Assembly (NCBI GenBank): GCA_903848955.1
Contig: CAINHS010000071.1
Location: 1 to 46,114 of the forward strand
Source of the DNA: an uncultured beta proteobacterium
GTDB lineage: Bacteria; Pseudomonadota; Gammaproteobacteria; Burkholderiales; Rhodocyclaceae
DNA: 46,114 bases
Reading direction: 5' to 3'
Position numbers and translations under genes: made by a program. Every line of letters starts with the position of its first letter. The stretch's first letter is position 1. The notes beneath the pieces are model-generated. The model ran no database searches and was not told the origin of the DNA. It saw nothing but the letters and a program-made list of their open reading frames with translations. This document shows positions 35,757 to 44,565 of the stretch, in pieces.

Positions 35757-35772
35757 GCAAGTCCGGTGCCGG
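35757..35772 (-). promoter_or_regulatory. Candidate sigma54 promoter of nifVWZM
   Basis: Minus strand: CCGGCAC-CGGAC-TTGC, with GG and GC ten bases apart and a perfect -12 box. A near-match to the NifA site (TGT-N10-ACG) lies at 35821-35836. Confidence 0.7.
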
Positions 35773-35992
35773 CTAAAAGACCGCGAAAAATCAAAGGAGT
35801 AAATCAGCTTGTCGTGAAATTGTCGGCTTTGCGACGGCAGCGGAAAGACACAAAGCCCGCCCGGCCGCGATCCTGACGATGCCGTGTCTTCGCGGCAAAT
35901 CACATACACTTGCGTTTTTTGAATCGTGCGACACGACTCATTGCAATCATGACCGGCAGCCCGAAGACTTGCCGCAGGGACGATAGGATCGG

Positions 35993-37252
35993 ATGAACTC
36001 CTTCAAGAAGCGCACGGCGCAACGCATCGGCGCGGTCAGCGTCATCCTCGCCTGCATCGCCAGCCCGGCCTCCTGGTTCGTTGCACGCGAGGGAGAAGAA
36101 GACGTCATTGTCTCGCTGGCAATCGAGGAATCCGGCAGATTGCTGCGCGACCGCAACGCCCTCGATCTGCACCAGGCGGATACGGCGCGTGCCGCCAGCG
36201 CGGCCAGATCCATTGCCGGCGGCCTGTTCGACATCGCCGAAATTTATGATCGCGACGGGCGCAAGCTGGCCGAAGCGATGACCCGGGAGGGCGAGGCGGT
36301 CGAGCAGCATCTTCCCAAGCATGGTTCGCCGGGTTACACCGACGCCTCCTACGAGAGCCTGGAACTTCCCGGCAACCACTGGGTCCTTCGCGTCTTCGTC
36401 CCCCTGCGCGGTTCGGCAAGCGGCGCGAGCGGTCCGGTGACGGGTTATTTCGAAGGGGTAAGGGTAGTACCGGCGTGGCAACGCGAGCATATCTTCAGCA
36501 GTTCATTGACGGTGGCGCTGATGGTCTGCCTGGCCTCCCTGCTCTGCGGCGCTGCCGTCTATCCGGTGGTGGTGCATCTGTCATCGGACAATGAACGCAA
36601 GGCGCGCGAAGTGCTCGATTCGCACATTTCGATGATGGAAGCCCTGGGCCGGGCCATTGCCAAGCGCGATTCCGATACCGGCGCTCACAACTATCGGGTG
36701 GCCTGGATCAGCGCGGGCATCGCCGAACGCATGGGCCTGAAGGGGGCGGACATGCAGGCCCTGATCGCCGGCAGCTTCCTGCACGATGTCGGCAAGATCG
36801 GCATTCCCGACGGGATCCTGCTCAAGCCGGGGAAACTCGACGATGTGGAGTTCGGCATCATGCGCACCCATGTCGCCCAGGGGGAACAGATCGTCACCGG
36901 CATGGGCTGGCTGGACGGCGCCAATGAAGTCGTTGCCGCCCATCACGAAAAATGGAACGGCTCCGGCTATCCGCGCCAGCTCGCCGGCGCGGCCATCCCG
37001 CTTGCCGCACGAATCTTTGCCGTCGCCGACGTGTTCGATGCGCTCTGCTCCAAGCGCCCCTACAAGGAGCCCATGGGTTTCGATGCGGCGATGGCGATTC
37101 TTGAAAAGGACACGGGAAGTCATTTCGATCCATCGGTCATGGCCGTATTCAAACCGATGGCGCTGGAAATTTTCAACCGCCTGGCAAACAGCGCTGAAAG
37201 CGACACGCGGCAACTCCTGGAAGACAGAGTGCGCAAGCACTTTGAGATGTGA
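35993..37252 (+). CDS. Membrane HD-GYP domain c-di-GMP phosphodiesterase
   Basis: 419 residues. A membrane helix at about 10-30, a periplasmic sensor region of about 140 residues, a second helix at about 175-200, then an HD-GYP domain. Metal and catalytic motifs are intact: HN in GAHNYRVAWIS, HD in FLHDVGKIGIPDGILLKPG, HHEKWNGSGYP (the GYP signature) and ADVFDALCSKRPYK. It should hydrolyse c-di-GMP or a related cyclic dinucleotide. It follows nifV divergently and precedes hisI by 156 bases; no functional link with nif is visible. The periplasmic ligand is unknown. Confidence 0.9.
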   Translation: MNSFKKRTAQRIGAVSVILACIASPASWFVAREGEEDVIVSLAIEESGRLLRDRNALDLHQADTARAASAARSIAGGLFDIAEIYDRDGRKLAEAMTREGEAVEQHLPKHGSPGYTDASYESLELPGNHWVLRVFVPLRGSASGASGPVTGYFEGVRVVPAWQREHIFSSSLTVALMVCLASLLCGAAVYPVVVHLSSDNERKAREVLDSHISMMEALGRAIAKRDSDTGAHNYRVAWISAGIAERMGLKGADMQALIAGSFLHDVGKIGIPDGILLKPGKLDDVEFGIMRTHVAQGEQIVTGMGWLDGANEVVAAHHEKWNGSGYPRQLAGAAIPLAARIFAVADVFDALCSKRPYKEPMGFDAAMAILEKDTGSHFDPSVMAVFKPMALEIFNRLANSAESDTRQLLEDRVRKHFEM

Positions 37253-37408
37253 CCCGGGTTCCCCGCCGGCAACGGAGAATCCTGTTCAACGGCATGATCC
37301 GGATCGACTAAACTGCCGGCCTCGCTGATGACAAGCATGCGTCGGCAGCCGCTTCCGCTGGACGTCGCTGCAGCGACAGACACTCACCGCAAAAGGAAAG
37401 AGGGCTTC

Positions 37409-37795
37409 ATGGTCAAGATTGATTTTGCAAAAATGGGCGGGCTGATCCCCGCCGTGATCCAGGATGTCGATAACGGCGAGGTGCTGATGCTCGCCTTCAT
37501 GGACGAGAAAACCCTGAACCTGACCCTCGAGTCGGGCAAGACCTGGTTCTTCAGCCGCACCCGCAACAAGTACTGGATGAAGGGCGAGGAGTCGGGCAAC
37601 ACCCAGGACGTGGTGGAGGTGCTCACCGACTGCGATGCCGACAGCGTCGTCATCAAGGTCAGGCAGAACGGTCCGGCCGCCTGCCATACCGGCAACCGCA
37701 GCTGCTTCTATGTCAAATGGGAAGACGGCGCCTGGGTCGAGCATTCCAATCCCCTGTTCGATCCGGCACAGGTCTACAAGAAGGGCCCGCAATGA
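37409..37795 (+). CDS. hisI: Phosphoribosyl-AMP cyclohydrolase HisI
   Basis: 128 residues from the ATG at 37409 with AAAGGAAAGAGGG upstream. It has the zinc/magnesium site of the family: [12 protein letters not shown] and [14 protein letters not shown], and [19 protein letters not shown]. It carries out the third step of histidine synthesis (the cyclohydrolase only, without a HisE part). Its stop overlaps the hisG start (ATGA). Confidence 0.95.
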   Translation: MVKIDFAKMGGLIPAVIQDVDNGEVLMLAFMDEKTLNLTLESGKTWFFSRTRNKYWMKGEESGNTQDVVEVLTDCDADSVVIKVRQNGPAACHTGNRSCFYVKWEDGAWVEHSNPLFDPAQVYKKGPQ

Positions 37796-38667
37796 GCAGC
37801 CTGCTGAAATTCGGCATCCCCAAGGGCAGCCTCGAGGAAGCCACCGTCGATCTGTTCGGCAAGGCCGGCTGGCGCATCACCACCGCGTCGCGCAGCTACT
37901 TTCCCAGCGTCGACGACGAAGAAATGAAGTGCAGCCTGATCCGTCCGCAGGAGATGGGCCGCTACGTCGAGCGCGGCACCATCGACGTCGGCATCGCCGG
38001 CCGCGACTGGGTCCGGGAAAACGACTCGGACGTGGTCGAAGTCTGCGAAATGGTCTATTCCAAGGTCTCGCGCGGCGCGGTGCGCTGGGTGCTGGTGGTC
38101 AACGGCGATTCCAGGGTACGCACGCCCGAGGATCTGCGCGGCGGCACCATTTCCACCGAACTGGTGGGCTTTACGCAGCGCTACTTCGCCGAGCGCAACA
38201 TTCCGGTGACGGTGGAATTCTCCTGGGGCGCGACCGAGGCCAAGGTGGTCGAGGGTTTGTGCGATGCCATCGTCGAGGTGACCGAGACCGGTTCCACGAT
38301 CCGCGCCAACGGCCTGCGCATCGTCTGCGACCTGATGGAGTCGGTGCCGGTGATGATCGCCAACAAGACGGCCTGGGAAGATCCGTGGAAGCGGGTCAAG
38401 ATCCAGCAGATCGCCACGCTGCTGCAATCGACGCTGCGCGCCGAGGGCATGGTGGGCCTCAAGATGAACGCACCGGGTGATCGCGTCGCCGCCATCACCG
38501 GCATCCTGCCCAGCCTCAACAATCCGACGGTGGCACATCTGCACAACTCGGACTGGGTTTCGATCGACACCATCCTGCCGGAAAAGGAAGTGCGTCGCAT
38601 CGTTCCGGAACTGATGAAGCTTGGCGCCGAGGGTATCGTCGAGTATCCGCTGAACAAGATCATCTGA
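37792..38667 (+). CDS. hisG: ATP phosphoribosyltransferase HisG, long form
   Basis: 291 residues from the ATG at 37792. Catalytic domains ([40 protein letters not shown]) are followed by a C-terminal ACT-like regulatory domain (about 215-291, [23 protein letters not shown]). The long form works without the HisZ subunit and is inhibited by histidine. Many betaproteobacteria use the short HisG with HisZ, so this pair may be a second or acquired copy. It is coupled to hisI. Confidence 0.95.
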   Translation: MSSLLKFGIPKGSLEEATVDLFGKAGWRITTASRSYFPSVDDEEMKCSLIRPQEMGRYVERGTIDVGIAGRDWVRENDSDVVEVCEMVYSKVSRGAVRWVLVVNGDSRVRTPEDLRGGTISTELVGFTQRYFAERNIPVTVEFSWGATEAKVVEGLCDAIVEVTETGSTIRANGLRIVCDLMESVPVMIANKTAWEDPWKRVKIQQIATLLQSTLRAEGMVGLKMNAPGDRVAAITGILPSLNNPTVAHLHNSDWVSIDTILPEKEVRRIVPELMKLGAEGIVEYPLNKII

Positions 38668-38705
38668 CGGCACGGCCTGCGGCGCCGTCGTCGGCTGGTC
38701 AGACC

Positions 38706-40463
38706 CTAGTGCTCGGTCACTGACCAGGCCTTGCGGATCTGATCCAGCCGGTGACTTCCGGCATCGCGCAGGCTGACGAAATTCAGATAGCCCTGCATTC
38801 GATTATTGAGCCGCTTCGAGGTGGCGGCATCGATGGTCAGTTGTCCGGCGGCAGCGCTCTCGAAACACTTGATGATGCAGGTCGCCGCGTTGAGATAGAG
38901 CGCCACATTCTTGTTGGCTTCGGCCAGGCGAGAAAACTCCTCGGCGGCTTCCAGCAGTTGGCCATTCCCGGCCAAACTGGCGGCAGCGGCGTTCATCTGC
39001 CTGAGATTCTCCTTGGCGCCTTCGGCAATCCGCGAGGCTTGTTCCTGCCAGCCGCCGGCCGCCATCAACTGACCGATGCGGCCTTCCATCGACTGGTTGC
39101 CGACGTGATCCTGATACAGCGTCTGCGCCATCTGGCACGCCGTAGCCTCGTCGTGCATCTCGACCGCCGCCTGCAGCATGAACATCGACTGCTCGCTATC
39201 GACTTCAATCTCGGCGATATCGGCGGACTCCAGAGCCTGGCGCATTTTCTCATAGGCCTCCGCGGTCACCTGGCGATTTCCCGCCTTCAGCGCAATGGCA
39301 TACGCAACCGCCTTGGCGGCGGAATTGTAGTCGGCATCGTTCCTGTGGAAATCGCGCAGATCGCAGTGCAGCACATCGAGCCGGGCCAGATCCGGCTTGC
39401 TCCCGCTCTGGATCAACATCGCGGCGTAGCTGCAGAAGTCTCCCGGGCGAACGAAACTCGATCCGCGACCGTGCTTGTGCATCAGGGCAAAGGCGGCGAT
39501 GGCGGTCTGCATGTCGTTGGTGGCAACCGCGATGCGGGCGATCTCGCGCTGGCGCGTCAGCGACTTCGGGTTCTTCTGCAACACCAGCCTGAGCAAGGAC
39601 TTGGTTGCCTCGAGATCACCCTTGCGTTCATGCACCTTCACCAGCAGGTCGTGCGCCTGCAGATAGTCCGGGTTGTCATGAATCAGTTCCTCGATGATGG
39701 CCGAGGTCTCGTCATAGCGGTCGAGATGAAAAAACGCACGGGCCTTGCCGAGTTTGGCCCAGGGAGACTCCGGCCGGAGCGCGAGGACGGATTCGAAATG
39801 GTCGTAGGCTTCCTGGTAATGCTCCAGTTGCATCAGGCATTCGCCGGCAATGCGCTCGAAGCCCGCGCTGTGCCGGGGGTTGTTGCGGGACTCGATGCGA
39901 CAGAACTGAATCGCTTCCTCGAAGCGGCCGGCCTCGAAGCGGTCGGTCGCCCCTTTCAATGCCTGCCGGTGATCCCATGCCTTGCCCAGGCGGTCGTGCA
40001 GCAGGTCCGGCGAAATCGGCTTGATCAGGTAGTCGTCGGGCGCCAGTTCCACGGCGGAGAATACCTGCTCGTACTTCTGCTCGCCGGTAATCATGATCCA
40101 GATGGCCGATTGCGGCAGCAACTTCTGGCGTCTGACCTCTTCCAGCAACTGCTGGCCGTCGCGGCTGTCGGACAGGATGTAGTCGCACAGCACCACGTCG
40201 TAATTGCCCCGGGTACGGATGCGGTACAGCGCATCGAAGTAACTGTCGGAAACGTCGATCCGGATGCCGCCGGCTTCGGCTATGGTGTTCCGCAGCCAGG
40301 CGCGCATCGTGCTCGAATCCTCTACCAGGAGGTAGGAAAGATCGCCATAGGGACAGGCATGCCGCGGCCTGAGCGGCCTGTCGGCAGGAAGCGGGCCACG
40401 TTCAGTTGCCTTGACGCCCTGCGTCGGCTTCAAAGAATCGTCAGAGCCAGTCAGTTCGGGCAT
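38706..40463 (-). CDS. Response regulator receiver with TPR repeats
   Basis: 585 residues from the ATG at 40463. A receiver domain occupies about 42-165: acidic residues in LLVEDSSTMRAWL, phospho-acceptor Asp in VVLCDYILS, the Thr in IMITGEQ and the Lys in YLIKPI. Tetratricopeptide repeats follow from about 180 to 320 (RHSAGFERIAGECLMQLEHY...), then a long helical region to the end with no DNA-binding or enzyme motif. The output is probably protein-protein interaction. There is no adjacent kinase in the same operon, but a hybrid kinase starts divergently about 290 bases away. Confidence 0.85.
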   Translation of the reverse strand: MPELTGSDDSLKPTQGVKATERGPLPADRPLRPRHACPYGDLSYLLVEDSSTMRAWLRNTIAEAGGIRIDVSDSYFDALYRIRTRGNYDVVLCDYILSDSRDGQQLLEEVRRQKLLPQSAIWIMITGEQKYEQVFSAVELAPDDYLIKPISPDLLHDRLGKAWDHRQALKGATDRFEAGRFEEAIQFCRIESRNNPRHSAGFERIAGECLMQLEHYQEAYDHFESVLALRPESPWAKLGKARAFFHLDRYDETSAIIEELIHDNPDYLQAHDLLVKVHERKGDLEATKSLLRLVLQKNPKSLTRQREIARIAVATNDMQTAIAAFALMHKHGRGSSFVRPGDFCSYAAMLIQSGSKPDLARLDVLHCDLRDFHRNDADYNSAAKAVAYAIALKAGNRQVTAEAYEKMRQALESADIAEIEVDSEQSMFMLQAAVEMHDEATACQMAQTLYQDHVGNQSMEGRIGQLMAAGGWQEQASRIAEGAKENLRQMNAAAASLAGNGQLLEAAEEFSRLAEANKNVALYLNAATCIIKCFESAAAGQLTIDAATSKRLNNRMQGYLNFVSLRDAGSHRLDQIRKAWSVTEH

Positions 40464-40687
40464 AAGAGTCAGTATCGGTTGAAATCATCCCGCATTCGAC
40501 CAGAATCGGCGTCTGCGGCGCGGCGATCAGCATTCTGCCTGCTTTTTGCTTGCCGTGGCTAGCCTGAAACGCACAGCACCACTGCCACGCGCTGCCGTTC
40601 GCGGTGCCTTGCCCGCAAACGTGCGGATGCGGGTACTGCCACTCATCAAATGTGAAAGCTTGCGTGAGTTCCTTCTGCCGATGCCGT

Positions 40688-40728
40688 CCTATTACTTTCG
40701 CTCAATATCTATTTCGGGAAATTGAGCG
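40688..40728 (+). promoter_or_regulatory. Upstream element shared by two hybrid-kinase genes, with inverted repeat
   Basis: Bases 40688-40706 (CCTATTACTTTCGCTCAAT) are identical to 44452-44470, each located upstream of a hybrid kinase. Here the end of the element (CGCTCAAT) is followed after 14 bases by its complement ATTGAGCG at 40721-40728, an 8-bp inverted repeat that could be an operator. Confidence 0.55.
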
Positions 40729-40756
40729 TAGGGTCAAATCTTCTGAATCCTCCGAG

Positions 40757-43111
40757 ATGAACGTGGCAGTCTCGCAGCATCTTTCCAAGTCTGCTTTCAA
40801 CCTGTGGCTTACGGTCGGGATATCTTTCCTGTTTTCGGGGGTCTTTGTCCTCTATGTCAGCTCCGAAAAGGAGATTGATCGCGCCAACGAGGACCGCAGG
40901 CAGTCATTTGTCCTGGCCGACGAATTGCGCCAATCCTCTGATGATTTGACGAGGACGGTCAGATCCTATGTGGTCACCGGCCACTCCCGGTTTAAGTTGC
41001 AGTATCAGGAAATCCTTGATATCCGGGATGGCAAGGTGCCCCGCCCGACAGGCTACGGCAATGTCTACTGGGATCTGGTTGGGCCGGATAACGTCCGGCC
41101 ACGTCCTCGCGGCCAGGCGATTCCCTTGCTGAAGTTGATGCGGCAAGCCGGTTTTACGGCGGACGAGTTTGCCAAACTCGAGAAAGCCAAGGGCGCATCC
41201 GATGCGCTTACCCGAACCGAATTCACCGCGATGGCGCTTATTGAATCCATCAGTCCGCCAGCCCACGCCATTCGTGACCAGGCGATCCAGATGCTCCATG
41301 ACAAGGCCTACCATGACGCCAAGCGAGGCATCATGCAGCCTATCGGCCAGTTCATTGACATGGTTGATCAGCGCACGCTGACCCAAGTTCGTGCCGCCGA
41401 GAGTCAAGCGGACAGGATTCGGGTGCTGTTTGTTTTGTTAGGCACATCGCTGGTATGGCTGCTGTGGAGAACACTGAGCACGCTGAAACTTGAGAAAAAG
41501 GAAAAGGAAGAAGGCGAACTACGCTACCGCACGGTTGCGGATTTCACTTTGGATTGGGAATTCTGGATGGCGCCGGACGGATCGCTCCGGTACGTCTCGC
41601 CATCGTGCGAACAAGTCTGCGGCTACTCTGCGGAGGAGTTTTATGCCGACCCCGAACTTATAACGCAGATCATCCACCCCGACGATCTGTCGCTCTACGC
41701 CAAACATACCCATCCCATATCCGCACGGGGTACGCCGGAGCCGATTGAATTCCGCATACGGAGAAAAGACGGCGAACTCAGATGGATATCCCATGTCTGC
41801 CGGTCTGTAGTTGATTCCGCCGGGAACCCGCGCGGACGCCGTGCCAGCAATCGTGACGAAACCAAGCGCAAACAGGCCGAAGCCGAACTTGAAGAGTACC
41901 GCTGTCGCCTGGAAGAACAGGTCCTGGCCCGCACCTTTGAACTGGCCGCCGCCCGTGATGCCGCTGAAACCGCCAACATCGCCAAGAGCGCCTTCCTTGC
42001 CAACATGAGCCACGAGATCCGCACCCCGATGAACGGCATCATCGGCATGGCGAATCTTTTGCGCCGGGAAAATCTGACCCTGTTGCAGGCACAGCGCCTC
42101 GAGACGATAGACAGGTCCGCCAAGCACCTCCTCTCCATCATCAACGACATCCTGGACATATCCAAGATCGAGGCGGGGAAGCTGGTCCTTGAGGAAATAC
42201 CGCTCAATGTCAGTTCATTGCAGGTGAATGTCACTTCCATCCTGTCCGAGCGGGCCAAGGCCAAGAACATCCGTCTGGTGGTCGAGGATGTAGCACTACT
42301 GCCCCCGCTTGTGGGCGACCCCACGAGGTTGCAGCAGGCCCTGCTTAATTACGTCACCAACGCCGTCAAATTCACCGAAACCGGTTCGGTGACAATGCGC
42401 GTCGTCAAGTTGGACGAGACTGAAGAGTTCGTGGGAATACGCTTCGAGGTTGAGGATACCGGGATCGGCATTCCAGCCGAAACCATACCGCGGCTTTTCG
42501 GCACCTTTGAGCAGGCCGACAACTCGATGACCCGCAAGTATGGCGGTACCGGCCTGGGACTCGCCATTACCCGGCGGTTGGCTGAACTGATGGGCGGCGA
42601 TGTGAGCGTAAAGAGCAGTCCGGGCGTCGGCAGCACATTCGCGTTCAGCGTGCGACTGAAGAAAAGCACAGAAGTGGCTGCTGCGACTGCGTCAGTGGGG
42701 GGCGATGCCGAGACACTGCTGCAGCAGTATTACGCAGGCCGCCGGGTTCTAGTCGTCGATGATGAGCCGGTTAACCGGGAAGTGGCTCAACTTCAGTTGG
42801 AGGCTGCCGGGATTGTTGTGGACACCGCAGCTGACGGCGCAGAGGCTGTCACCATGGTCCGGCAGGGTGCTTACGCGGCCATATTCATGGATATGCAAAT
42901 GCCGAACGTCAATGGGCTGGAGGCAACGCGGCAGATACGCGAATTGCCGGGCCATCGGCAAACCCCGATCATCGCCATGACCGCCAACGCTTTTGCCGAG
43001 GACAAGGCACGCTGCATTGAGGCGGGAATGAATGACTTCCTGATCAAGCCGTTTAGCCCCGACCAACTGTTTGCCATCTTGCTGCGCGCGCTGAATCAGC
43101 GCCACGGGTAG
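40757..43111 (+). CDS. Membrane PAS hybrid sensor histidine kinase
   Basis: 784 residues from the ATG at 40757; 51 codons further upstream are in frame but cross the shared promoter element. Two membrane helices (about 12-34 and 218-240) enclose a helical periplasmic sensor. A PAS domain (about 260-375) follows, then a coiled coil and the dimerisation domain with phospho-acceptor His419 ([12 protein letters not shown]). The ATPase domain has NYVTNAVKFTE, DTGIGIP and GGTGLGLAI; the receiver has Asp712 (FMDMQMP). It ends without an Hpt domain. It is a close paralogue of the kinase fragments at 1-793 and 44566-46114. Confidence 0.92.
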   Translation: MNVAVSQHLSKSAFNLWLTVGISFLFSGVFVLYVSSEKEIDRANEDRRQSFVLADELRQSSDDLTRTVRSYVVTGHSRFKLQYQEILDIRDGKVPRPTGYGNVYWDLVGPDNVRPRPRGQAIPLLKLMRQAGFTADEFAKLEKAKGASDALTRTEFTAMALIESISPPAHAIRDQAIQMLHDKAYHDAKRGIMQPIGQFIDMVDQRTLTQVRAAESQADRIRVLFVLLGTSLVWLLWRTLSTLKLEKKEKEEGELRYRTVADFTLDWEFWMAPDGSLRYVSPSCEQVCGYSAEEFYADPELITQIIHPDDLSLYAKHTHPISARGTPEPIEFRIRRKDGELRWISHVCRSVVDSAGNPRGRRASNRDETKRKQAEAELEEYRCRLEEQVLARTFELAAARDAAETANIAKSAFLANMSHEIRTPMNGIIGMANLLRRENLTLLQAQRLETIDRSAKHLLSIINDILDISKIEAGKLVLEEIPLNVSSLQVNVTSILSERAKAKNIRLVVEDVALLPPLVGDPTRLQQALLNYVTNAVKFTETGSVTMRVVKLDETEEFVGIRFEVEDTGIGIPAETIPRLFGTFEQADNSMTRKYGGTGLGLAITRRLAELMGGDVSVKSSPGVGSTFAFSVRLKKSTEVAAATASVGGDAETLLQQYYAGRRVLVVDDEPVNREVAQLQLEAAGIVVDTAADGAEAVTMVRQGAYAAIFMDMQMPNVNGLEATRQIRELPGHRQTPIIAMTANAFAEDKARCIEAGMNDFLIKPFSPDQLFAILLRALNQRHG

Positions 43112-43145
43112 GCCGCGGACATCCGCCGGGGCCGCGCCGGGGAGT

Positions 43146-43874
43146 TCAACTGAACCAGGATACGAACACGGGGATCAGCAGCGCACCGAGAACCCCATGA
43201 AGACCCATCGCCAAACTCGCGTATGCGCCCGCTTCGGGGTGGACACTGAAGGCACGTGAAGTTCCGATTCCGTGTGCTGCAACGCCGATGGCAAAACCGC
43301 GCTGCCACCACTCGCGAACGCCAACGATATCAAACACGAAGCGACCAAGTACGGCGCCAAGAATGCCGGTACTGACCGCGAAGACCGCCGTCAGGGTCGG
43401 CGATGTGCCAATCCGTTCGGCCACCCCCATGGCGATCGGTGCCGTAACTGACTTGGCATAGAAGCCGCCGACGATGGCCGGATCGGCACCCAGCAAACGT
43501 GCCAGAAAAACCGAACTTGCAACGGAAGTGACACCCCCGCCGAGCAGGGCGGCCAGGAGTGGCAGCATCCGCCCGGACAGCGCGTTGAAACCCTTATAGA
43601 TCGGCACCGCAAGCGACACTGTTGCCGTGCCAAGGAGAAAATGAACGAATTGGGCGCCTTCAAAATATTTCGGGTAGGGCATATCAATTGCAGTAATCGC
43701 CATCGCAACAATCAATACCGCTATCGCTACCGGATTTGCCAAAGGATTGCGCCCGGACTTTTCATAGGTGAGCATGCCGACTTGATACGCTGTCAGCGTA
43801 AGGATGAGCGCAAGCAGCGGACTACCGGAAAGATAAACCCAGATTTCGGCGATGGGCGGGAGGCTACTGTGCAT
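43146..43874 (-). CDS. lrgB: LrgB/CidB family membrane protein
   Basis: 242 residues with six or seven membrane helices. The family stretches are YQVGMLTYEKSGRNPLANPV, FLLGTATVSLAVPIYKG, AKSVTAPIAMG and AAHGIGTSRAF. LrgB and CidB work with LrgA/CidA in control of murein hydrolase activity and pyruvate or glycolate transport in other bacteria. The start overlaps the end of lrgA by 11 bases. Confidence 0.9.
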   Translation of the reverse strand: MHSSLPPIAEIWVYLSGSPLLALILTLTAYQVGMLTYEKSGRNPLANPVAIAVLIVAMAITAIDMPYPKYFEGAQFVHFLLGTATVSLAVPIYKGFNALSGRMLPLLAALLGGGVTSVASSVFLARLLGADPAIVGGFYAKSVTAPIAMGVAERIGTSPTLTAVFAVSTGILGAVLGRFVFDIVGVREWWQRGFAIGVAAHGIGTSRAFSVHPEAGAYASLAMGLHGVLGALLIPVFVSWFS

Positions 43875-44214
43875 CTTTCCCGCTTCCTGCCAGCGCCTTG
43901 AGGATCAAAGCGGTGACGGCCATGGTCAGCAGCACGCTGACGACCAATGCGACGACCACCGCCAGGGCCTGCGCCCGGAGTTGAGGCAAGAACACGACAA
44001 CGCCGACGGCGGCCGGAACGAATAGCAGGCCGAGGTGTTGGCTGAAGGCAGCCGCGACCAGTTCGAGCGATGCGCCGATTGATCTCTTCGCCAGAAGGTA
44101 GCCCAGAAGCCCGATCAGACCTATCACAGGCCCGGGGACGAGCGGCACAGCGAACTTTGAGAGCAGTTCGCCGAGACCTTGAAACAACAGTATTTGCACC
44201 AATCCGGAAATCAT
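43864..44214 (-). CDS. lrgA: LrgA/CidA family membrane protein
   Basis: 116 residues with four membrane helices (GLGELLSKFAVPLVPGPVIG, LGLLFVPAAVGVV and others). Holin-like partner of LrgB, encoded just before it on the minus strand. The ATG at 44214 is used. No LytR-type regulator is adjacent. Confidence 0.9.
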   Translation of the reverse strand: MISGLVQILLFQGLGELLSKFAVPLVPGPVIGLIGLLGYLLAKRSIGASLELVAAAFSQHLGLLFVPAAVGVVVFLPQLRAQALAVVVALVVSVLLTMAVTALILKALAGSGKDAQ

Positions 44215-44407
44215 CAGGCCCCCAACTTGATCAACATTTCACAGGTATCCGGTCGCCAAGGAACACCGCTTTCAGTGGTGCCCGAAAAGCCGGCATCACT
44301 TTGCATAGCGAGCACTCTACGCTTTCCCGGTCGAACTGATGAAAAGTGGCGGGTTGGTTTGCAGCGATACCCGGCGCAGATGATGCCGGACGCGTGATAT
44401 TCCAGCG

Positions 44408-44442
44408 GCCGGTGCTGGAGCGGAGATGCCGCTCCAACCGGC
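44408..44442. other. Strong stem-loop upstream of the third hybrid kinase
   Basis: An inner helix of 8 bp (TGGAGCGG/CCGCTCCA) with a 5-base loop and an outer helix of 6 bp (GCCGGT/ACCGGC), separated by a 2-base bulge on one side. It sits 10 bases before the shared 19-base element. The remaining ~300 bases of the 44215-44565 gap hold nothing I can identify. Confidence 0.6.
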
Positions 44443-44451
44443 AGGGAACAA

Positions 44452-44470
44452 CCTATTACTTTCGCTCAAT
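44452..44470 (+). promoter_or_regulatory. Second copy of the shared hybrid-kinase upstream element
   Basis: 19 bases identical to 40688-40706, about 95 bases before the kinase start. The flanking inverted repeat present in the first copy is absent, but the following bases (TCAATTGA) form a small palindrome of their own. Confidence 0.5.
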
Positions 44471-44565
44471 TGACATCCAACTCCCACGCGCGCAGCATAA
44501 AGTTGCGCGGATCGCAGCAGGTACGCCCCTTTCCTTGAATGCGCCAACGGCGAAGGAATCCGTCC

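Noticed and set aside
40604-40756. Extended N-terminus of the second hybrid kinase
   Set aside because: The extra 51 codons are Cys-rich, overlap the shared 19-base element and its inverted repeat, and precede a better start just before the first membrane helix.
44471-44565. c-di-GMP riboswitch in the leader of the third kinase
   Set aside because: The conserved core and tetraloop-receptor features of known c-di-GMP riboswitches are not present.
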